DNA of 64,000 nucleotides, taken from contig JANFNE010000012.1 of the NCBI GenBank assembly GCA_024867545.1, positions 496,001-560,000 on the forward strand, written 5' to 3'. Positions within the stretch are counted from its first letter, which is position 1; each line of letters begins with the position of its first letter. The stretch is from Phytopythium helicoides (Eukaryota > Oomycota > Peronosporomycetes > Pythiales > Pythiaceae). The notes under the pieces were generated by a model. That model was given only the letters and a program-made list of their open reading frames with translations. It ran no database searches and was not told where the DNA came from. A program made the position numbers and the translations under genes. Of the stretch, positions 61,324 to 64,000 are shown piece by piece.

Positions 61324-62790
61324 ATGGACGCCGCCGTGGACCTCGCGCGCGCCGCGCCGCCGCCGCTCGAGCCCGCGCCCGCGCGCGGCGCCGGTGGGGA
61401 CGAGACGCCGCCCGCCACGCCCGCGCAGCCGCCGGAGCTCTCGCTGACGCTCAAGGAGCAGCGGCGGCTCGAGCAGCGGCGCAAGCGCAACCGCGAGGCC
61501 ATGCAGCGCGCGCGCCAGCGCAGCAAGGTGCTATTGGTGGTCGACGCAGTTAACTCGGGGCATGCGGGGGTTAACGGCGGGGGGTTCCCGTGGCTCGCAG
61601 GACTACATGGACGGGCTGAGGGAGCAGGCGCGCGCGCTCGAGAAGACTCACGACGAGCTGCTCGCCCGCGTCAACGAGCAGGTCGCGCGCTTCGCGGGCG
61701 TGGCCGACGCCAGCAGCCGCGTGCTCGAGCTGCGCGCGCGGCTGGAAGACGCCAGGATGCAGGCCCAGGAGCTCATGACGCAGAACCGCCGCTTCCAGGA
61801 GCAGGTCGACGAGCGCATCAAGAGAGAGGACCGCATGGAGGGCCTGCTGCGCGAGCTCGCCGTACGTGCCTCAACGCGGACGAGTACCGATACTGAAGCC
61901 ATCCTTACTAAAGGGTCCATTTGTGCGGTGACGTAGCGGGAGCAGCAGAGCCAGGCGCTGTTGTTTGAGAACATCTTCCGGGAAACCATGGACGACTCGC
62001 AGCTCCGCGTCTTCTTCACCGAGGAGCGCGCCATGCGGCTGATCCTCGAGTCGCGCGCCGACCGCCGGACGGTCGACCGCGTCGGCTTCGCCGGCTGCAA
62101 GAGCGCCGAGCTCTTCGGCTGGACCACGCTGCATCGCTTCATCGGCCAGGAGCTCTACTTCTCATTCAAGAAGGTCTTTCACCACACGTCGGCGACGGCC
62201 ATCATGTCCCGCAACTGGGCCAATGAGCTGCGGTTTGCGACCTACCGCAGCTCGTCCGAGGCCGCGACGCAGAAGTTCTATGTGAGTGCTGTGCGCGTGT
62301 ATAACTTTGCTTTGTGGCGTGCATCATCAATTCGGTCAATGGGAAGCAGGCATCTAATCTCTTGGGATTTGTACTGAACTAGATGGTGCAAAAGGTGAAT
62401 GACGACACGTACCTAATTGCGCGGGAAAAGCAGGACCCTGATACACCTGGCGAGGTCGTCCGCTTGCTGCTGCTGCGCTTTCGACTATTCGAGGCAGACG
62501 GCAGCTACTCGGTCGTGACGCAGAGCGTGCGCCACAATGACGACAGCGACACCAGCTCGATGGCCAAGAAGAAGAAGATCTGGGCAAACGATGTGTGCAT
62601 GTGGACGCACTTCACGCCCGTGGCCGATCCCGACGGCGGCAGCGAAGGCTGCCTCGTGCACATGGCCGGTAAGACAGACGTCGGGGACCTCCGCGAGGTG
62701 GACATCAACGTGCTGGAGACCATCATGGGGCTGCTGCGCTGGGAGGGCATCAACGTCTCCCCGCACCGGCTGCTCAGCCCCGCCCAGTGA
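61324..62790 (+). CDS. bZIP transcription factor, four exons
   Basis: Exons 61324-61527, 61601-61861, 61937-62281 and 62383-62790 (introns 73, 75 and 101 bp; GTGCTA/GCAG, GTACGT/GTAG, GTGAGT/CTAG) join to 405 aa. The Pro/Ala-rich N-terminus leads to 'EQRRKRNREAMQRARQRSK' (Asn56 and Arg64, N-x7-R), after which intron 1 falls. Exon 2 supplies the zipper and a long coiled coil. The C-terminal domain has 'FGWTTLHRFIGQELYFSFKK', 'MSRNWANELRF' and 'NVLETIMGLLRWEGINVSP', parallel to 'GWDVMQRIRGTFMEY' in the 3-11 kb bZIPs. It probably acts in the nucleus. The spacer behind it is only 319 bp before another bZIP gene. Confidence 0.85.
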
Positions 62791-63109
62791 CGCGCGCTTC
62801 GCGTCATAATGCGTGCTGTGTGTGCGTGGCGTCATCCGGTTTTTATGATGCGCAGGCGACTACGTAGTGGCCGTGTATTGTCCATTCCATCTGCGTAGAG
62901 TTTTTGACCGCGCCGTGGTGCTTCGACTTCAACATGATCGATCCTGTGCAAAACCAACCGCCTGCGTCCCACAACAAACTGTCAAGCCGCGCTAACCGAA
63001 TATCCGCCAATCCGCGCCCGACCCGCTCATATGAAATAGAGTATGGTCTCACCGGAATGATGGCACTTTCTTTTCTGCCAATCTCACCAATCTCCAGTTC
63101 GGCAACTGC
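62791..63109. other. Spacer between two bZIP genes
   Basis: No gene visible. It should contain the 3' UTR of the upstream gene and the promoter of the next. Confidence 0.4.
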
Positions 63110-64000
63110 ATGCGGAGCGCTCCGAGTGGCGCTGGCGGCGGCGGTGGGCGCTCCCGCCGCGCTCTGGCGTCGCCGATCGGTGCGCCGATCGTTGCGGAGC
63201 ATCCTGTTGATGCGCAGGAGGCGAAGGCGCGCGCTCCGGAGGCTCAGGGGGCCGAAAATGAGGGCGAGGGCGGCGCGAGGGGCGAGCGCATGGAGCAGAC
63301 CATCAGCCCCGGGGAGAAGACGCGCAGGCGGGGGCGTGTGCCCAAGGCGGAGGACGAGGACGTGCCCATGGCGCAGCTGTCGCCGCGGTCGCGCCGCAAG
63401 CGCCGGAACAGGGACCAGATGCGCCTCGTGCGGCGGAAGGAGAAGGTGCGCGGGGGGTTGGAAGGAGTGGGACGCGGACAGGGGGCTGACGAATTGCCCA
63501 CGCGCTGTAGGAGACCATGGAACAGCTGCGCGCCACGGTGGAGCGCATGGAGGCGACCTACAGGCGTCTGACGCTGACGGCGGCCCCTGCGGCGGCGGCG
63601 GCTCGACGCGGCGACGGCCAGACGACTGAGACGGAGCAGTACGCGCAGCTCATCGCCGAGAGCTCGCGGCTCACGGACGAGAACTTCCGGCTGCGCCACA
63701 AGCTCGACGACAAGTTTAAGCTGCAGGAAACGCTCGAGCGGGTGTACAGTGACTACCTGGAGCCGCTCCCCGAGGCCAAATCGCCGCCACCTCCCAGCTG
63801 CGACGACTCCCACGATGAGCACGAGACTTTTGCGCCGCTTTCGAGCGAGTACATCTGGGCTCGAATGCGAGGTACCTTCACGCAGGCGAATTCAATTAGT
63901 CAGCGCCTACAAGCAGACGACGAGCAGTCGCCGTTCTTTGGTTGGCGCGTGCGTCTGCGGGCTAGCGGACGGTGGCTCATGTTCTCGTTCGACAAGCCGT
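63110..64000 (+). CDS. bZIP transcription factor, N-terminal part (continues beyond the window)
   Basis: Exon 1 63110-63445, intron 63446-63510 (65 bp, GTGCGC...TGTAG), exon 2 from 63511 to the edge. The visible 275 residues hold the basic region 'SRRKRRNRDQMRLVRRKEK' (Asn100, Arg108), with Leu-Val in place of the usual Arg-Ser before the conserved Arg. Intron 1 follows directly, and the zipper starts in exon 2 ('ETMEQLRATVERMEATYRRL'). The C-terminal domain begins with 'FFGWRVRLRASGRWLMFSF', as in the gene before it. The start is uncertain; ATGs at 63290 and 63368 are also in frame. The intron position is shared with the previous gene and with the M96-like gene. Confidence 0.78.

Overview
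The window looks like an oomycete nuclear genome segment (Phytophthora/Pythium-type, Peronosporales). The reasons are short GT-AG introns of about 60-100 bp in GC-rich compact genes, an intronless 376-aa actin, several bZIP factors with a shared C-terminal domain, an M96-like 'mating-specific' protein, and TCAYTYY-type initiator sequences just upstream of start codons. No species assignment is possible from sequence alone.

Layout. 1-4.9 kb: N-terminal half of an importin-5-type karyopherin (running off the left edge), a truncated-looking UVSSA, a bZIP gene and a decayed gene with two in-frame stops. 5.5-11.3 kb: a small secreted GPI-anchored-type protein, a second copy of the first bZIP, and a third bZIP divergently transcribed from it. 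11.7-18.1 kb: a MATE transporter, a SWI3/SMARCC chromatin-remodelling subunit, and an LRR plus coiled-coil protein. 18.1-27.4 kb: three tandem minus-strand genes of one family. 28.1-33.8 kb: three MATE transporters, the outer two forming a large imperfect palindrome around the middle one. 34.9-44.9 kb: about 27 head-to-tail copies of a 371-bp satellite. 46.0-47.4 kb: the M96-like gene. 47.7-58.6 kb: three more plus-strand members of the family seen at 18-27 kb. 59.1-60.2 kb: actin. 61.3-64.0 kb: two more bZIP genes, the last cut by the window edge.

The most unusual content is the six-member family. Each protein carries one, two or three RNase D/WRN-like (DEDD exonuclease fold) domains whose catalytic residues are replaced, followed by a Ycf45/SpoIIIAA-type P-loop ATPase. 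All twelve exonuclease-like domains have a C-x2-H-x(5-7)-C signature where the active site should be forming. The ATPase halves are homogenised within each tandem block, while the first exonuclease-like domain of neighbouring copies is strongly diverged between near-identical flanks. This looks like a modular, recombining gene family of unknown function, possibly a nucleic-acid-sensing or nucleic-acid-remodelling ATPase with a variable recognition domain.

The bZIP and M96-like genes are probable transcription factors and share a C-terminal domain and an intron that separates basic region from zipper. The MATE proteins are probable efflux carriers. There is no evidence of operons; genes are spaced 100-1400 bp apart, each with its own promoter.
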